DNA of 64,000 nt from Pseudomonas farris (GCF_019145235.1 NZ_JAHSTV010000006.1:124001-188000), one strand, 5' to 3'. Counted from the stretch's first letter, positions 49,457 through 60,028 are shown. Notes: a model not told the origin generated them from the sequence alone. Translations and numbers: made by a program.

Positions 49457-52400
49457 CACGGCAGCGTCGACAACGGAACGCGGTACAAGGCATCACCCGG
49501 TTCGGCATCACCGAAACGCACCCAGTTAGCCAAGTCGTTGTGGAAGGTTTCGTAGAGGCGGATCTTCGAATCCAGCTCGTCGATAAAGTCCTCCTGCTCG
49601 GCCACGCTCAGCGAAAGCCACAAATCCTGGGTCATGTTCAGCGACTTGCTGCGGTATGGCAGCCCCTCCAGGTACTCACCCAGAACCCCGCCATCGGCCA
49701 GGTTGCCACCCTTGCGCAAGGCCGAGGGATCGCGACTCATGTAGGCGCTGGCGCTGGCGATTTCCTGAAAGAAATTCTTCGGCGAGGTCTGGGTCTTGCG
49801 GGCAGCATCGACGATCAGTTTCAGCGATTGCTGCAAGTCGTTGAGCTGCAACTTGGTCAGCATCACGCACACCTGGAACGCCGGCAGTGCCGGGTTGGTC
49901 AGGTCGCGGTCGGCGGTCCAGGCGCTGACCAGTTGCGGCGCCTGGCTGGCGGCTTTACGCCCCAGGAAATCCATGTGCATCGCGTAGCCGACGGCCGCCG
50001 ATTTGTCGCTCAGGCTCGGCGCGGCGCTCAGCAGCGGCACGGTTTGCGGCTTGTTGCCACGCACCTGATGCACCAGGTCGGCAAACACCGAACCGATCTC
50101 GTCCACCCGCTCACCGAACTTGCGCACATCGGCGCCCGGCACCGGAATGTACAGATCGCCGATCTGCGGGTTGGCGTCGGCGGTCAGGATGCGATACTGG
50201 CTTTGCGCACCGCCATGGGTTTTCTTGCCGGCATCGCTGAGCAGGTGCAAGGCGTAGATCTTGATCTGCTTGCCCAGCGCGGCTTGGCGCACTTCGGCTT
50301 CGTTCATTTGCGTGGCGGCGTACGGGTCGTTCTTGCGCAAGGCACCGGCATCGGTGACCAACAGGATCAAGCGCCCGCCATAGCCGGACCAGTCCATGCC
50401 CTCGACCGCTTCCATCACACCGGCAAACGCATCTTCGTTGAACGAATGGCTGGAGACCGTGGACGCCCTGACCTGCCGCGCCAGGTCCATGAAGCGCTGT
50501 GGGTCGCGACCCTGCTCCAGGGTGATCAAGGTTTTGGCGACGTATTCCAGGCCCGGGGTTTTCTGGGTGCTGCTTCGAAACCCCACCAGGCCGAAGCTGA
50601 CACTGTCCTGCTCGCCCCGCTCGGCGATGCGGGTTTGCAGTTGATGTACTACGTCGCGGACCTGATCGATGTAGGGCTGCATGGACACGGTGGTGTCAAC
50701 GACCAACACCACGGCGGTGCGGAACGCGTCGGCGTTAGCGGTAGTGATTGGCGTATTGTTGGCAGTGGCCTTCGGCGCATCACCGGGGTCGATGGACGCC
50801 ACGTTCAGCAACTGCACCGACTGGCCGTTCTCATCGAAGCTCTCGCGCGAATCGAAAATCGGCAACAGGTAAAACTGATTCTGCGGCACCGCACTGGCGG
50901 CCGGTTCCAGGGCCAATACCTGCTGGTTGTCTTCGCGATTCTGCTGGGCCTTGAGCAGCAGGTTTTTTGCCGTCGACGGATCTGCCAGCAGCTTCTCCAC
51001 GTCACCGGGCTGACGCAGGAACATCACCGGCGCACGGCCGGAGCGTTCGGTGAACTTAAGTACCAGGCTTTGCTTCCAGTCGCTGACTTGCGTGGCCGGC
51101 AACCAGCCGTCACTGCGCCCGTCGGTGGCGGCGCCGACACGCAGCCACGGGCTGCCATCAACCTCTTTGCGCTGATAGACATAAAGCACCGAGAACGCCG
51201 GCAAGGCCTTGTCGGGTGTGGCCCCCGGGTCACTGGCGATTTTCGCCCCCGGCTTGCTGAGTACTCGCTGGAACAAGGTTTTTTTGCCGGCCATCAGCAG
51301 CGGCCGCTGACCGCCATCGACCTCCGTTGCCACGGGGGGCTTTACGGGTGGCGCCACGGTCGGCGGCGCACTGGCCGGCGGTGCTGAAACCACCGGCACC
51401 CTGGCGTCGTCTTCGACGTCACCGGACAGCCACCAATAACCCGCGCCGCCCAAGGCCAGCGCCACGGCCACCGCGACGGCGGCGAGTGCGAACACCGGCC
51501 CCTTTCGCTGCTCCGAGACCGTGGACGATGGCGTCGGCTTCACAGTCGGCGGAACAGGATTGGGCCGAGGTTGTGGCTGCGCGGGGCCGGTCGGTAAATC
51601 GATGGACACCGGCGTCAGTCCCGCCAGGTCTTTGCTCACCGCAATCGGCGATACCGGAATTGGCAATGGCCGGATGGTGGTCGCTTCAACCGATTCCCGA
51701 GGCAGATTATCCAGCGCCTGCAACAGCGCCGCTGCATCCGGGAAACGGTCGGCCGGATCCTTGGCCAACAGCTTGCGCAGCACTTCTTGATAGCGACCGT
51801 GGTGCACTGGCAGCTCCGGCAACGGTTCTGTCAAATGCGCCAGGGCCGTGGAGAGTGCGTCGTTGCCGGTATACGGCAGTTTGCCGACGAGGATTTCGTA
51901 GAGCACCACGCCCAGGGCATAAAGATCGGCCCGGCCATCAATATCCTGGCCGCGCGCCTGTTCCGGGCTCATGTAGCTGGGAGTACCAACGGCGAAACCG
52001 GCTTGGGTGAACTGGGTGCGGTCATCCATGGACTTGGCGATGCCGAAGTCTGAGAGCACTGCCGTGCCATCGGCGCGGAACAGAATGTTCGCCGGTTTGA
52101 CGTCGCGATGAACCAGCCCCAGCCCATGGGCATAGCCCAGGGCCGAGGCGATCTGACGGATATAGATCAGGCCCTGCTCCGGCGTCAGGCCGGCGGCGAT
52201 GCGCTCCTTGAGCGTGCCGTTGGGCAGGAATTCCATGGCCATGTAATACAGCTCACCGACATGGCCGATGTCATGGATGGTGACCGTATGCGGGTGAGAC
52301 AGGCGCGCCAGGGTTTTACCTTCGCGCAGGAAACGCTCGCAGAAACTCGGGTCCGCCGCCAGTGCGGCAGCCATGACCTTCAGCGCCACCTTGCGCTCCA

Positions 52401-52500
52401 GCGAGCGCTGGGTCGCCAGGTAAACGTTGGCCATGGCGCCTTCGCCGATCTCGCCGTCTATGTCATAGCCGGGGATCAGAATGTGCAGGGCGGAATTCAT
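49456..52500 (-). CDS. ppkA: PpkA, transmembrane Ser/Thr kinase with von Willebrand A domain
   Basis: The protein has 1014 residues. The cytoplasmic kinase (about 10-275) has GEGAMANVYLA, Lys41 in ALKVM, catalytic HRDVKPAN, and DFG in LSDFGIAKS. A Pro-rich linker precedes the single membrane helix VFALAAVAVAVALALGGAGYWW. The periplasmic side has an SH3-like segment and a vWA domain (VVLVVDTTVSMQPYIDQVRDVV). PpkA dimerises on a signal from TagQRST and phosphorylates Fha, starting T6SS firing. Start overlaps pppA by 4 bases. Confidence 0.95.
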   Translation of the reverse strand: MNSALHILIPGYDIDGEIGEGAMANVYLATQRSLERKVALKVMAAALAADPSFCERFLREGKTLARLSHPHTVTIHDIGHVGELYYMAMEFLPNGTLKERIAAGLTPEQGLIYIRQIASALGYAHGLGLVHRDVKPANILFRADGTAVLSDFGIAKSMDDRTQFTQAGFAVGTPSYMSPEQARGQDIDGRADLYALGVVLYEILVGKLPYTGNDALSTALAHLTEPLPELPVHHGRYQEVLRKLLAKDPADRFPDAAALLQALDNLPRESVEATTIRPLPIPVSPIAVSKDLAGLTPVSIDLPTGPAQPQPRPNPVPPTVKPTPSSTVSEQRKGPVFALAAVAVAVALALGGAGYWWLSGDVEDDARVPVVSAPPASAPPTVAPPVKPPVATEVDGGQRPLLMAGKKTLFQRVLSKPGAKIASDPGATPDKALPAFSVLYVYQRKEVDGSPWLRVGAATDGRSDGWLPATQVSDWKQSLVLKFTERSGRAPVMFLRQPGDVEKLLADPSTAKNLLLKAQQNREDNQQVLALEPAASAVPQNQFYLLPIFDSRESFDENGQSVQLLNVASIDPGDAPKATANNTPITTANADAFRTAVVLVVDTTVSMQPYIDQVRDVVHQLQTRIAERGEQDSVSFGLVGFRSSTQKTPGLEYVAKTLITLEQGRDPQRFMDLARQVRASTVSSHSFNEDAFAGVMEAVEGMDWSGYGGRLILLVTDAGALRKNDPYAATQMNEAEVRQAALGKQIKIYALHLLSDAGKKTHGGAQSQYRILTADANPQIGDLYIPVPGADVRKFGERVDEIGSVFADLVHQVRGNKPQTVPLLSAAPSLSDKSAAVGYAMHMDFLGRKAASQAPQLVSAWTADRDLTNPALPAFQVCVMLTKLQLNDLQQSLKLIVDAARKTQTSPKNFFQEIASASAYMSRDPSALRKGGNLADGGVLGEYLEGLPYRSKSLNMTQDLWLSLSVAEQEDFIDELDSKIRLYETFHNDLANWVRFGDAEPGDALYRVPLSTLP

Positions 52501-53228
52501 GACGGCACCTTCACGACAATCACGGTGATGTTGTCCGGAGCGCCGCGCATCAGGCCCAGGGACACCAGGCTGCTGGCGATTTCACCGGGCTCGTCGTGAC
52601 TCAGCACCTCACTGATCTCATGATCTTCAACCGTTTTGTTCAGCCCGTCGCTGCACAACAGGTAACTGTCGCCGGGCATCAACAACAGCTCGACTATCGC
52701 CAGTTTCAGTTGCGCCTCGACCCCGATGGCGCGGGTGACAATATTGGCCCGTGGATGCACCCGGGCTTCAGCTTCGCTGAGCAGGCCGCTGTCCTGCAGA
52801 TCCTGAACGTAACTGTGGTCCCGCGAGATGCTTTCGAGCAGGCCATCACGCAGGCGATACAAGCGGCTGTCACCCGCCCACAGGCACACCCCGCGCAAGC
52901 CGCGCGCCGCCAGCACCACCACAGTGCTGCCCATCATGGTCACGCCGCGGTTGGCGGTTTCTTCACGCACGGCCGCGTTGACCCGCTGCAGGTCGGTTTT
53001 CAGCGCCGCGACGTATTCATCCAGCGAGCGGCCCACGGCAATGCTACGCAGACTGTCGACGATCAGACTGCTGACGTAGTCGCCCGCCGCATGCCCGCCC
53101 ATGCCATCGGCGACCACCCACAGGCCGTTCTCCGGCTGATCCAGGCAAGCATCTTCGTTAACCTGGCGGACCATACCGACATGGCTCTTGCTTGCAGACT
53201 TGAACGTCTTTCCAACGCTTGGACACAT
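52497..53228 (-). CDS. pppA: PppA, PP2C-family phosphatase
   Basis: The protein has 243 residues. RQVNEDACLDQPENGLWVVADGMGGHAAGD, then LRGVCLWAGDSRLYRLRDG and LLCSDGLNKTVED are the PP2C metal and substrate motifs. It reverses Fha phosphorylation by PpkA and so allows repeated firing. Its ATG follows the tagF stop directly and its stop overlaps ppkA as ATGA. Confidence 0.95.
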   Translation of the reverse strand: MCPSVGKTFKSASKSHVGMVRQVNEDACLDQPENGLWVVADGMGGHAAGDYVSSLIVDSLRSIAVGRSLDEYVAALKTDLQRVNAAVREETANRGVTMMGSTVVVLAARGLRGVCLWAGDSRLYRLRDGLLESISRDHSYVQDLQDSGLLSEAEARVHPRANIVTRAIGVEAQLKLAIVELLLMPGDSYLLCSDGLNKTVEDHEISEVLSHDEPGEIASSLVSLGLMRGAPDNITVIVVKVPS

Positions 53229-53879
53229 CTACACAACACCTTCTTGGCCGAGCAAAAATTGCGCAAAATCAGCGGCCGCCGGCAAGCCCTGGCACCGCAA
53301 TAAAGCAGGGGCGATACGCTCCGAACCCTGGCCCCACCACAGGCTTGCGCCTTCGCAGGCCAGTTCGGCAAGCACGGTCATTCGCGCCTTCGGGTCGGTG
53401 GCATCAAAGCGATGCAGGCCGGCAAAACGGCTGCTTGGAGCGCGTGGCAGGTACGCCGGGCCGCCCAGCGTTTCCAGCCCTGCACCGAAGGCTTCGAAGC
53501 TCGCCTCCACGCTCAACGTGCTCAACAGCAATTGCTCAACTTGCTCAAACCAGACATCCGCGCCGCCCACCACCGACGCCGGATCAGCGTCGTGATCCAG
53601 CAGCACCGCGACGGTCAGCGGAAAATACCGGCCAACCCGATCGATGCTCGGCATCACCACCCCAACGGCGGCCTGTGGCCCACATACACCGGGCCCGAGC
53701 ATAAAACGCCACAGCGGACTGACCAGATAGGCATCCAGCCAACGGTCCCCGAGGCTCTGGCTGGCGAGCAGGCCCGCCGCCAGCCACGAATCCCAGGGGC
53801 CGATAAAACTCTGCGGCAAGCCACGGCTGACAAAGTCCCCGCGACTGGCCAGCTTTCCATAGAAGCCCGGCGTGCTCAT
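53229..53879 (-). CDS. tagF: TagF, post-translational repressor of T6SS
   Basis: The protein has 216 residues. MSTPGFYGKLASRGDFVSRGLPQSFIGPWDSWL is the conserved start of the TagF family. The middle (VMPSIDRVGRYFPLTVAVLLDHD) and the end (FAQFLLGQEGVV) also fit. TagF holds the system off by binding Fha, in parallel with the phosphorylation route (known in P. aeruginosa). The start overlaps tssM as ATGA. The first cluster has no tagF. Confidence 0.93.
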   Translation of the reverse strand: MSTPGFYGKLASRGDFVSRGLPQSFIGPWDSWLAAGLLASQSLGDRWLDAYLVSPLWRFMLGPGVCGPQAAVGVVMPSIDRVGRYFPLTVAVLLDHDADPASVVGGADVWFEQVEQLLLSTLSVEASFEAFGAGLETLGGPAYLPRAPSSRFAGLHRFDATDPKARMTVLAELACEGASLWWGQGSERIAPALLRCQGLPAAADFAQFLLGQEGVV

Positions 53880-56800
53880 AAACGCTCCGGCAGGCTGAAA
53901 CCGCTGAGCACACGGCTCTTGAACGGGTTGAAGGCGCTGTTGGCCCGCAGCTCATAAGAGACGCTGGCGCCGTCGACTCGCAGCCGCAGGTTGAAGCGAT
54001 CCGGCGAGTTGCCAGCGGTCAGGTCCGATTGCTCCAGCAAGCGGAACCAGGCCCAAGGCCCATCCAGGGTGATGCCCGAACGACCGCTGGCTGAAGGAGG
54101 CATGATCGAGATCCGCACCACACCGATGCTGCCGGGGTTGGGCCATTGCATGGAGGTGGGACGGCTAGGACCGTGGTCATAGCTCAATTGCTGGCCATCG
54201 AGGTCGAGCAAAAACTGGGTGATGGTGGCGTCCATCGCCACTGGCTTGAGTTCGAAGCGCACCATCGGCTGGGTGCCGCCGGAACGGAAAAACGCATCCC
54301 GGATGGTCGCTGCCCGCTGGAAGGTTTGCAGCACGCCCGGGGAGATGCCGAGCTTCTGTGCGGCGCCCGGTTGCCAGCGCCAGGCCTGGGTCGAGGTATC
54401 CACGTACGGCTGCAGGTATTTGCGGAAGTAGTTGTCCATCACCCCGCCGACGCCAAAGAACTGGCCAAAATCGTCCAGGGTCGCGTCTCGCGCACTGCCC
54501 GGCGACATCGGGTAGCGCCCGGCCAGGGACTGGCGATAGATGTTCACCACTTCGCTGGTCCAGGCCGCGTTCAGTTGATTGCGCACCCCGCCCATCATGC
54601 TGTTGGTGGTGGAGTTGACCACCGACTTGACCAGGCCCTGCACCAGCGGCGGCTGGCGTTCGGCGTTGAGGCTGACCCGTGTAGCGGCCGCTGCGGCCTG
54701 GTTCTTGGCTTCGCCGAGCAAGGCATCGCCGCTTGCACCGACCATGGCGCTGACTTGCACGTACAAGGCGTTCATGTCGGCGAGCAAGCCGTCGATGGCT
54801 GCCGGCTCGCCGTCATTCTTACTGACGATGCCGTTGAGTTCGGCAAAATGCGCGGTGATCGGATCGTCGCTGGCCTGGGGCGCGTTTTGCGACGCCTCTT
54901 CCTGGCCGAGCAGGTTGCCCAAACGCTCCTTGAGCTTGTCCACCCCGCCCTCAGCCGGCGCGCCTTGGGCGGCCAGCTGACGTTCTTCCTGTTGCAGATC
55001 GGTTTCCTTCGCCACCGCCACCAGCAGCTTTTTCAGCGGCGAGGTCGGGCCGGAGAGCACCCGCAAGACATCGGCGGCCTGGGCCACGCTGGTGATCGGC
55101 ACGAAGTCGATATCGGCGAGCAAGGCGTCCCACTGGCGCTGGTAATCCTCGAAGTACAGACGGCGCACATCGGCGGCGAGGCTGGCGACGTTTTGCTGGT
55201 CTGCCTGATCGCGACCGAGCACCCATTGCTCTTCGGCCAGGGTGCCGGTCTGGTTCAGGCTGGTGAGCAAAAAGCCCTGGCGGTAACCCTTGGCCGTGAA
55301 AAACCCGCTCAAGGGTTCGCCCAACGGCTTGCCGCTCTTGCGGCTGAACACCAGCGCGGCGTCGCGGCCGGCGGCTTCGTTGATACGAAAGTCCGGGATG
55401 CCGTCCGGCAGTTTCTGGCGCCTGATCCGGTCATAGACGCGCTGGGCCACTGGCAGCTGCTGCAACTGCCGACGCAGATCGTCGATCAGCCGCGGGTCCA
55501 GACGTGCAGTGGGCGGATGGCGCTCGAACAGTGCCTGCAAGTGCTCCTCCAGAGCCAGACGCTGCTCGGCCGGCAAGTCGCGCGGCAGGCTGCGATCCCA
55601 ATCCAGGGCGATCCACGCCTTGATGAAGTCGGCGTCGTAATGCTCGCTGTCGGCCAGCATCAGGTAGGCCTTCAAGCCTTCGTAAAGGAAGTCCGAATTG
55701 CCGCCGCCATGCAGTTGCTCTTCGATGCGCGTCAGCAAGCGTGGCGCGAAGACCGCGATCAACAGCTTGCGATAGACGCTGCCAGACTCGGCTTCCAGCA
55801 TGTCGCCCTGATACAGGCCCAAGCCTTCGGCCCAGCTCGGCGCATCGTTGGCCAAGTGTTTTACCGCGTTGAGCAAAGGCAATACCGCCAGCACTTCCCG
55901 TTGGGTCGGGCTGAGGTTCTGCACGGACTGGCCCAGGGGCGCGACTTTCTGATCGACTTGCGCGATATACGCCTGGTTGGCGCGGTAGCTGACCCACCAC
56001 AAGGTCCCGACCACCAGCACCAGGGCCACGGTCGAGGCCAGTACGCCCCGGGCGATCCACTTGCGCCGACGTTCGACTTTCGGGTTGACCCCCACCAGCC
56101 CACGCTCGGCAAAGGCTACGGCGCTGAAAAGTTTTTCGATGAAGTAACTGCGTCCGGTGCCGTTCTGGCGCGCCAGGTGCTGGCGGTCCAGGTTCATGCT
56201 CTGGGCCATGGAACCGATCAACCGGTCAATCGGGCTGCCTTCCTGGGTACCGCTGGTGAAATACACCCCGCGCAACAGCACACGCTCTTCAAAGGCGTTA
56301 GGTTTGAACACGCCCTCAAGGAAGCTTTGCAGGCAATCTTTCAACGCGCCGAACTGCTGTGGGAAGCCGTAGATCAGGTCGCGCCGCGCCGGGTCGCGTT
56401 CCTGTTGCAAACGTTCCACCAAACGATCGTTGAGGCGCTGCTCCAGGCCGGCGAATTCGCTTTGCAGATGGGCCAGCGGACTGTCACTGCTTTTGCCGTC
56501 ATCCAGGGCAAAGGTCATGCCCCATACCTGGGCCCGCTCCTCTTTGCTCAGGGTGTCGAAATACTCCATGAAACCCGGCACCAGATCGAGCTTGGTGAGC
56601 ATCAGGTAGATCGGGAAACGCACGCCCAGCTGGGTGTACAGCTCCTGGATGCGCAGGCGGATCGCGGCGGCGTGGGCGGCACGTTCGGTGTCGCTGCCCA
56701 GCAGCAGGTCGGACAGGCTGATGGCGATAAACGCACCGTCAATCGGGCGACGGGCCCGTTGCTTTTTCAGCAGGCCAAGAAAGCCCAGCCACGCGGCTTT

Positions 56801-57376
56801 ATCAACGGTCGCGTCGCTGTCCTGGGTGGTGTAGCGTCCGGCGGTGTCAAGCAGCACTGCCTGGTCGGTAAACCACCAATCGCAATTGCGCGTACCGCCA
56901 ACCCCGCGCACGGCCCCGGCGCCGAGCTGCGCGGCCAGGGGAAAGTGCAGCCCAGAATTGACCAGCGCGGTGGTCTTGCCCGAACCCGGCGGGCCGATGA
57001 TCACGTACCACGGCAGTTCGTAGAGGTTGCGTCGCTCGTCGCCACCCAGCTTGGCTTTCTTGAGCAGCGCCAAGGCTTCGTCCATGCGCTGGCGCAGGGT
57101 TTCGAGTTCCTCGGCGGTGGCGATACTGGTGGGGTCCGGCGGGGTTTGCGCCGCCAGGCTGCGCATCACTTCGGCGGCCTTGCGGCGGGCCTGGATGATG
57201 AGGAACGCCCGGTAGGCGGTCCAGACCGCGAACACCAGAATGATCAGCGCCCAGCGCCGGCCTTCGGGCACCAGAAATTCCCACAGCGGACCAACGAACC
57301 AGATGATCAGGCTCAGGGCGATCAGGCCCAGCACCGGGATGATCCAGCGGATGATAAAACTGAAAAACGCCTTCAC
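53876..57376 (-). CDS. tssM: TssM (IcmF-like) inner-membrane protein, H1-type
   Basis: The protein has 1166 residues from GTG 57376, which overlaps tssL as GTGA. A longer frame to 57559 falls inside tssL. Two N-terminal helices (IIPVLGLIALSLIIWFVGPL and WALIILVFAVWTAYRAFLII) are followed by Walker A GPPGSGKTTALVNSG, then a third helix (GVLASTVALVLVVGTLWWVSY) and the periplasmic part. It forms the core of the second membrane complex. Confidence 0.95.
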   Translation of the reverse strand: MKAFFSFIIRWIIPVLGLIALSLIIWFVGPLWEFLVPEGRRWALIILVFAVWTAYRAFLIIQARRKAAEVMRSLAAQTPPDPTSIATAEELETLRQRMDEALALLKKAKLGGDERRNLYELPWYVIIGPPGSGKTTALVNSGLHFPLAAQLGAGAVRGVGGTRNCDWWFTDQAVLLDTAGRYTTQDSDATVDKAAWLGFLGLLKKQRARRPIDGAFIAISLSDLLLGSDTERAAHAAAIRLRIQELYTQLGVRFPIYLMLTKLDLVPGFMEYFDTLSKEERAQVWGMTFALDDGKSSDSPLAHLQSEFAGLEQRLNDRLVERLQQERDPARRDLIYGFPQQFGALKDCLQSFLEGVFKPNAFEERVLLRGVYFTSGTQEGSPIDRLIGSMAQSMNLDRQHLARQNGTGRSYFIEKLFSAVAFAERGLVGVNPKVERRRKWIARGVLASTVALVLVVGTLWWVSYRANQAYIAQVDQKVAPLGQSVQNLSPTQREVLAVLPLLNAVKHLANDAPSWAEGLGLYQGDMLEAESGSVYRKLLIAVFAPRLLTRIEEQLHGGGNSDFLYEGLKAYLMLADSEHYDADFIKAWIALDWDRSLPRDLPAEQRLALEEHLQALFERHPPTARLDPRLIDDLRRQLQQLPVAQRVYDRIRRQKLPDGIPDFRINEAAGRDAALVFSRKSGKPLGEPLSGFFTAKGYRQGFLLTSLNQTGTLAEEQWVLGRDQADQQNVASLAADVRRLYFEDYQRQWDALLADIDFVPITSVAQAADVLRVLSGPTSPLKKLLVAVAKETDLQQEERQLAAQGAPAEGGVDKLKERLGNLLGQEEASQNAPQASDDPITAHFAELNGIVSKNDGEPAAIDGLLADMNALYVQVSAMVGASGDALLGEAKNQAAAAATRVSLNAERQPPLVQGLVKSVVNSTTNSMMGGVRNQLNAAWTSEVVNIYRQSLAGRYPMSPGSARDATLDDFGQFFGVGGVMDNYFRKYLQPYVDTSTQAWRWQPGAAQKLGISPGVLQTFQRAATIRDAFFRSGGTQPMVRFELKPVAMDATITQFLLDLDGQQLSYDHGPSRPTSMQWPNPGSIGVVRISIMPPSASGRSGITLDGPWAWFRLLEQSDLTAGNSPDRFNLRLRVDGASVSYELRANSAFNPFKSRVLSGFSLPERL

Positions 57377-58671
57377 TCGACCCCCTCCGCCAACACTGTG
57401 ATTTCGACCCGACGATTGCGTGCGCGGCCCTCTGTTGTAGCGTTCGAGGCCAACGGTTCGGTGTCGCTGCGGCCTTCGGCGCTGAAGCGTTCGGGCTGGC
57501 CGGTTTTGGCCGAAAGGATTTGCAGTACCGAATTGGCACGCGCCTCGGACAAGGCCCAATTCGATGGAAACCGCAGGGTGGCAATCGGGCGATTGTCACT
57601 GTGGCCGGTCACCCGGACCTGGCCCTTGACCTTGCGAATGGCATCGGCGATGCGCAGCATCAGCGGCTGGAAATTGTCGACGATACTGGCGCTGCCCGAG
57701 GCGAACAGCTCATCGCCACGGATGGTCACCACTGAACGGTCAACGGCATCTTCCACGGCCACCCGACCGGCCTTGATTTCATCGGCGAGGAAGCCCGCCA
57801 GGCGGGGACGCTCGATCAGTTTCGGTTGCACCACCGGACGGTCGATGGCCTGCACCGGGATCTCGCCCAGCGCATGGATATTTTTAAACACCGGCTCGGC
57901 ATCGGCGGCCAGTTTCAATCGCAGGCCGAACAGCAGTGCCAGCAGCAACGCCACGCCGATGGCCACGGCGATCCAAGGCGGCATGAATTGCGCCAGCCGG
58001 TCGCGGGCCACGGTGACGCCGCGCCAATGGGGCGACAGTTCACGCTCATAATCGCCACGGGCGCTGCGGATGACCGCACTGGTGCGTTCGCGCAAGGCTT
58101 CCAGTTGGCTGCGACCGTCGTTCATGACCCGATAACGCCCTTCGAAACCCAGGCACATGCACAGGTACAACAGTTCCAGCAGATACAAACGTTCGCGGGG
58201 GCTTTGCAGGCAATGTTCCAACAGCTGGAACACCTTCTCGCCGCCCCAAGCTTCGTTGTGCACAGTGATCAGCAGGCTCTGTTTGCCCCAGTCGCTGGCA
58301 CCACCCCACGGCGTACTCAACACCGCTTCATCCAGGGCGGTGCACAAGGCGTAACGGGCCAGCAACACATCGTTGCGCAACACGCCGGCAGCCTCGGCGC
58401 GCTCCTCGAACTGGCGCAGGTAGGCCAGTAATTGCGCCCGCAGGCTCGCCGGCGCCGGGTGGGCAATGGTGTTGCGCAAACGGGTCAGCAAAGCCAGCAA
58501 CGGGCCAGCCGCGCTCTCCAGGGGATTGAGACCTTCGGCCTTGCCGATCAAAAGCGGCGCGGCCGGCATCGAAAGTGGCGCGGCCTGGGCCCGACCAGCC
58601 TCCGGGCGGACCGGGTCGGCGCCACGGCCACCGGGTGTCGGCATGAATTGGGTACGATCGTCGTTGCTCAT
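57373..58671 (-). CDS. tssL: TssL with C-terminal OmpA domain, H1-type
   Basis: The protein has 432 residues. The DotU part has ALCTALDEAVLSTPWGGASDW, then LLITVHNEAWGGEKVFQLLEHCL and LYLCMCLGFEGRYRV. A helix (FMPPWIAVAIGVALLLALLFGL) then leads to an OmpA-like domain of about 130 residues (FASGSASIVDNFQPLMLRIADAI, VTGHSDNRPI and RRVEITVL). The OmpA domain binds peptidoglycan and fixes the complex in the wall (known for related systems). This domain is absent from the TssL of the first cluster. Confidence 0.95.
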   Translation of the reverse strand: MSNDDRTQFMPTPGGRGADPVRPEAGRAQAAPLSMPAAPLLIGKAEGLNPLESAAGPLLALLTRLRNTIAHPAPASLRAQLLAYLRQFEERAEAAGVLRNDVLLARYALCTALDEAVLSTPWGGASDWGKQSLLITVHNEAWGGEKVFQLLEHCLQSPRERLYLLELLYLCMCLGFEGRYRVMNDGRSQLEALRERTSAVIRSARGDYERELSPHWRGVTVARDRLAQFMPPWIAVAIGVALLLALLFGLRLKLAADAEPVFKNIHALGEIPVQAIDRPVVQPKLIERPRLAGFLADEIKAGRVAVEDAVDRSVVTIRGDELFASGSASIVDNFQPLMLRIADAIRKVKGQVRVTGHSDNRPIATLRFPSNWALSEARANSVLQILSAKTGQPERFSAEGRSDTEPLASNATTEGRARNRRVEITVLAEGVE

Positions 58672-58677
58672 TGCGGT

Positions 58678-60012
58678 TTATCCTCGGATCGCCCAGAAAG
58701 CCAGGTTCAGCCCCGGGAATTGCCCCGCGATGTAGAACGCAAAACCGCCGGAGTTGGCCAGTTGCTGCCAATGCTCGCTGCCCCGGTCCAGTTCGTAGTA
58801 AGTGGAGCCGGCGTGATACGGGATTTGCCGTGGCGCCACCGGCAGCGGCAGCAGGCCAATGCCCGGTAATTGCAGGTTGACCAGATTGCGGATGTGCTCC
58901 ACCGAGCCGACCTTGCTCTGTTGGCCGAAGTGGCTGCGCAGGGTTTCGGCGGGCACGTCGGCGCGCACCACCAGGATGAAGCTGGCGCTGTCGAGCAGGG
59001 ACTTGTCGGCCAGCATCGCCACATGGACGCCGTAGGCTTTTTCGACAATCGGAATCGGCGTGGCCTTGCTGTCGATCAGCATCGACAGCGCCTCACGCAG
59101 GGCTTGCATCACCGGCGCAAAACTCAGCGCCAAGTCATCGTGCTGGTATTGCGGGTATTCCTGGGGTCGCCGCCCGGAAGCGGTAAAGGTCGAGAACTCG
59201 CCGGCCAGACTCACCAGCTCGCTGTAGAACCGCTCGGGGTGCAACGGGCTCAACTGGCTCAAGTGCTGGATCAGCGGCTGGGCACGGTTGACCAGTTGCA
59301 GCAGCATGAAATCGGCAATCTCCGAAGCACCGCCGGCACCGGATGCCACCACCCGCCCGGCGAGGGCTTCGCCGCGCTGATGCAGCAGGCCCAGCAGTTC
59401 GTTGCGAAACGCAGCCAGGGGGTTGGAAGCGACCACATCCAGTAGCGGCGGGATGTAGGTATCGTCGAGCACCAAGGCTCGGTCGGCGCGTTTCTCCTTG
59501 ATTCGCACCAGACCGATGGCGGCGTAGTCGCTGATGCCATCCTGGGCAACCAATAACCGCAGCGCCCTCGACCCCACGGCTACCGGGGCCTGATTTTCGA
59601 ACGGCGCGTTGTCGTCCCGTACTTCGCGCACCTGGCTCACGTAGCGCGCAGCGCCCAGGGCTTCGCCTTCGTCAACCGTATCACGCGCACCGGCGCGCTT
59701 GAGCGGCAAGGCCAGGTACACCAAGCCATCGCGCAGGTTGTCATCGACATTCAGCGGGCTCGGTGCCAGGTCATCCTGGGGAATGTTGAATGGCGTGCCG
59801 TCCGGCAACAGGCCCCGCGCCGAGATAATCGCCAGTTTGCCCTGGGCCAGCAGGCCCTGGTCGATCAGCAATTCGGAGAAACCCCAGGCGCCGGCCGACA
59901 ACGGGCGGCTCCGGGCGTCGATGAGGTTCTCCAGATAACGGTCATGCTGCTGGAAGTGCTGCGTTCCAATGAACATGCCTTCCGACCAGACCACACGATT
60001 GTTCCAGGACAT
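58678..60012 (-). CDS. tssK: TssK baseplate-membrane connector, H1-type
   Basis: The protein has 444 residues from ATG 60012. The frame continues upstream into tssJ, but SWNNRVVWSEGMFIGTQHFQQHDRYLENLID is the proper TssK start. The C-terminal part (LPLPVAPRQIPYHAGSTYYELDR, then GGFAFYIAGQFPGLNLAFWAIRG) is diagnostic. It lies 16 bases after tssJ. Confidence 0.95.
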   Translation of the reverse strand: MSWNNRVVWSEGMFIGTQHFQQHDRYLENLIDARSRPLSAGAWGFSELLIDQGLLAQGKLAIISARGLLPDGTPFNIPQDDLAPSPLNVDDNLRDGLVYLALPLKRAGARDTVDEGEALGAARYVSQVREVRDDNAPFENQAPVAVGSRALRLLVAQDGISDYAAIGLVRIKEKRADRALVLDDTYIPPLLDVVASNPLAAFRNELLGLLHQRGEALAGRVVASGAGGASEIADFMLLQLVNRAQPLIQHLSQLSPLHPERFYSELVSLAGEFSTFTASGRRPQEYPQYQHDDLALSFAPVMQALREALSMLIDSKATPIPIVEKAYGVHVAMLADKSLLDSASFILVVRADVPAETLRSHFGQQSKVGSVEHIRNLVNLQLPGIGLLPLPVAPRQIPYHAGSTYYELDRGSEHWQQLANSGGFAFYIAGQFPGLNLAFWAIRG

Positions 60013-60028
60013 GGGGGGCTCCGATTGC

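Noticed and set aside
54146-58051. Plus-strand frame of 1301 residues opposite tssM and tssL of the second cluster
   Set aside because: The length comes from the GC bias of the opposite genes. TssM and TssL are clearly coded on the minus strand.
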